A stretch of 64,000 nt of DNA, taken from Bradyrhizobium sp. WBOS07. Lineage in GTDB: Bacteria > Pseudomonadota > Alphaproteobacteria > Rhizobiales > Xanthobacteraceae. Position 1 is the first letter of the stretch, and the number at the start of each line of letters is the position of its first letter. Position numbers and translations under genes: made by a program. The DNA lies in NCBI RefSeq assembly GCF_024585165.1, contig NZ_CP029008.1, forward strand, positions 2,108,001-2,172,000, read 5' to 3'. A model generated the notes under the pieces. The model did no database searches and was not told where the DNA came from. It was given only the letters and a program-made list of their open reading frames with translations. Below, one piece after another: positions 63,730 through 64,000 of this stretch.

Positions 63730-64000
63730 TTACTGCGACCTGATGATCGGCGCGTCCACCCCGAACCGGAGCTTCTTGCGCGGTGCGGACGTATCCTTTA
63801 CGGATGTCTCTTCTGCGCGAGCAGCATGAACGGGAGGCGGCGGGACAACCTCTTCGGTCGCGGAGGCCGGCCTGAAGATTCCGGTCCTCTCGATCAACTC
63901 ATCGGTGACGGCGAGCGCATGCTCCTCGGCGCCTCGACCGAGGACACCGGCTATACGGGGATAGTACCCGTTCGAGAGCACGGCTTTCGCCGGAGGCCGC
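63730..64000 (-). CDS. tniA: probable TniA/TnsB transposase, C-terminal end only
   Basis: The frame is open to the right edge of the window; only about 90 C-terminal residues are visible. They include YYPRIAGVLGRGAEEHALAV and a Pro/Ala/Glu-rich tail ending SAPRKKLRFGVDAPIIRSQ. The catalytic DDE domain is outside. The identification rests on position: directly before tniB by 6 bases, where TniA/TnsB belongs. Basic low-complexity C-terminal tails are also typical of TnsB/TniA, which use this end to contact TnsC. Confidence 0.6.
   Translation of the reverse strand, partial: RPPAKAVLSNGYYPRIAGVLGRGAEEHALAVTDELIERTGIFRPASATEEVVPPPPVHAARAEETSVKDTSAPRKKLRFGVDAPIIRSQ

Overview
The window is high-GC, densely packed alphaproteobacterial chromosome. 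The gene set and the order dusB-ntrB-ntrC, ntrY-ntrX-hfq-hflX-mazG, a clade I nosRZDFYLX cluster, a fused ispDF and Co-type nitrile hydratase point to Bradyrhizobium or a close relative. This assignment is inference from gene content; no rRNA or other phylogenetic marker is present. I saw no tRNA, rRNA or CRISPR array.

Layout. 1-6.5 kb: housekeeping genes (end of a TolC-family channel, popZ, valS, mpg, lipA, a RatA/COQ10-like gene). 6.6-11.8 kb, minus strand: six-gene operon for a B-type (ba3-like) heme-copper oxidase with three multiheme c-type cytochromes. 11.9-12.6 kb: gene-free, probably a dispersed repeat. 12.6-15.2 kb: mscS, a cinA-type amidohydrolase, ispDF. 15.4-25.4 kb, plus strand: nitrogen-control block dusB-ntrB-ntrC, then ntrY-ntrX, hfq, hflX; an NtrC-type palindrome lies just upstream of dusB. 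25.4-27.1 kb: mazG and queC. 27.2-34.6 kb: TonB receptor, FecCD-type ABC importer, and three accessory genes of unclear function (two amidotransferase-like, one FmdE-like). 34.8-36.4 kb: cobalt-type nitrile hydratase. 36.6-38.6 kb: an enoyl-CoA hydratase and an odd Cys/His-coiled-coil-hydrolase-like protein. 39-41.3 kb: TonB siderophore receptor. 41.4-48.5 kb: an aldehyde dehydrogenase, a branched-chain-type ABC importer with a permease-ATPase fusion, and a divergent AraC regulator. 48.8-51 kb: PepSY membrane protein and a secreted protein of unknown function. 51-60 kb, minus strand: complete nitrous oxide reductase cluster. 60.1-61 kb: ferritin-like protein.

From about 61.12 kb to the right edge lies one end of a Tn7/Tn5053-like transposon. 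It shows four copies of a TTTGGCACT-containing repeat, an ArsR-like regulator, and tniQ, tniB and the 3' end of a probable tniA transposase gene on the minus strand. The cargo and the other end are outside the window.

How the parts fit: the nos cluster, the B-type oxidase and the two Ntr systems describe a soil bacterium that respires at low oxygen or on N2O and tunes nitrogen metabolism. Two TonB systems import chelated metals. The least understood parts are the FmdE/amidotransferase-like genes beside the FecCD importer, the protein at 37.6 kb, and the transposon end with its own regulator.
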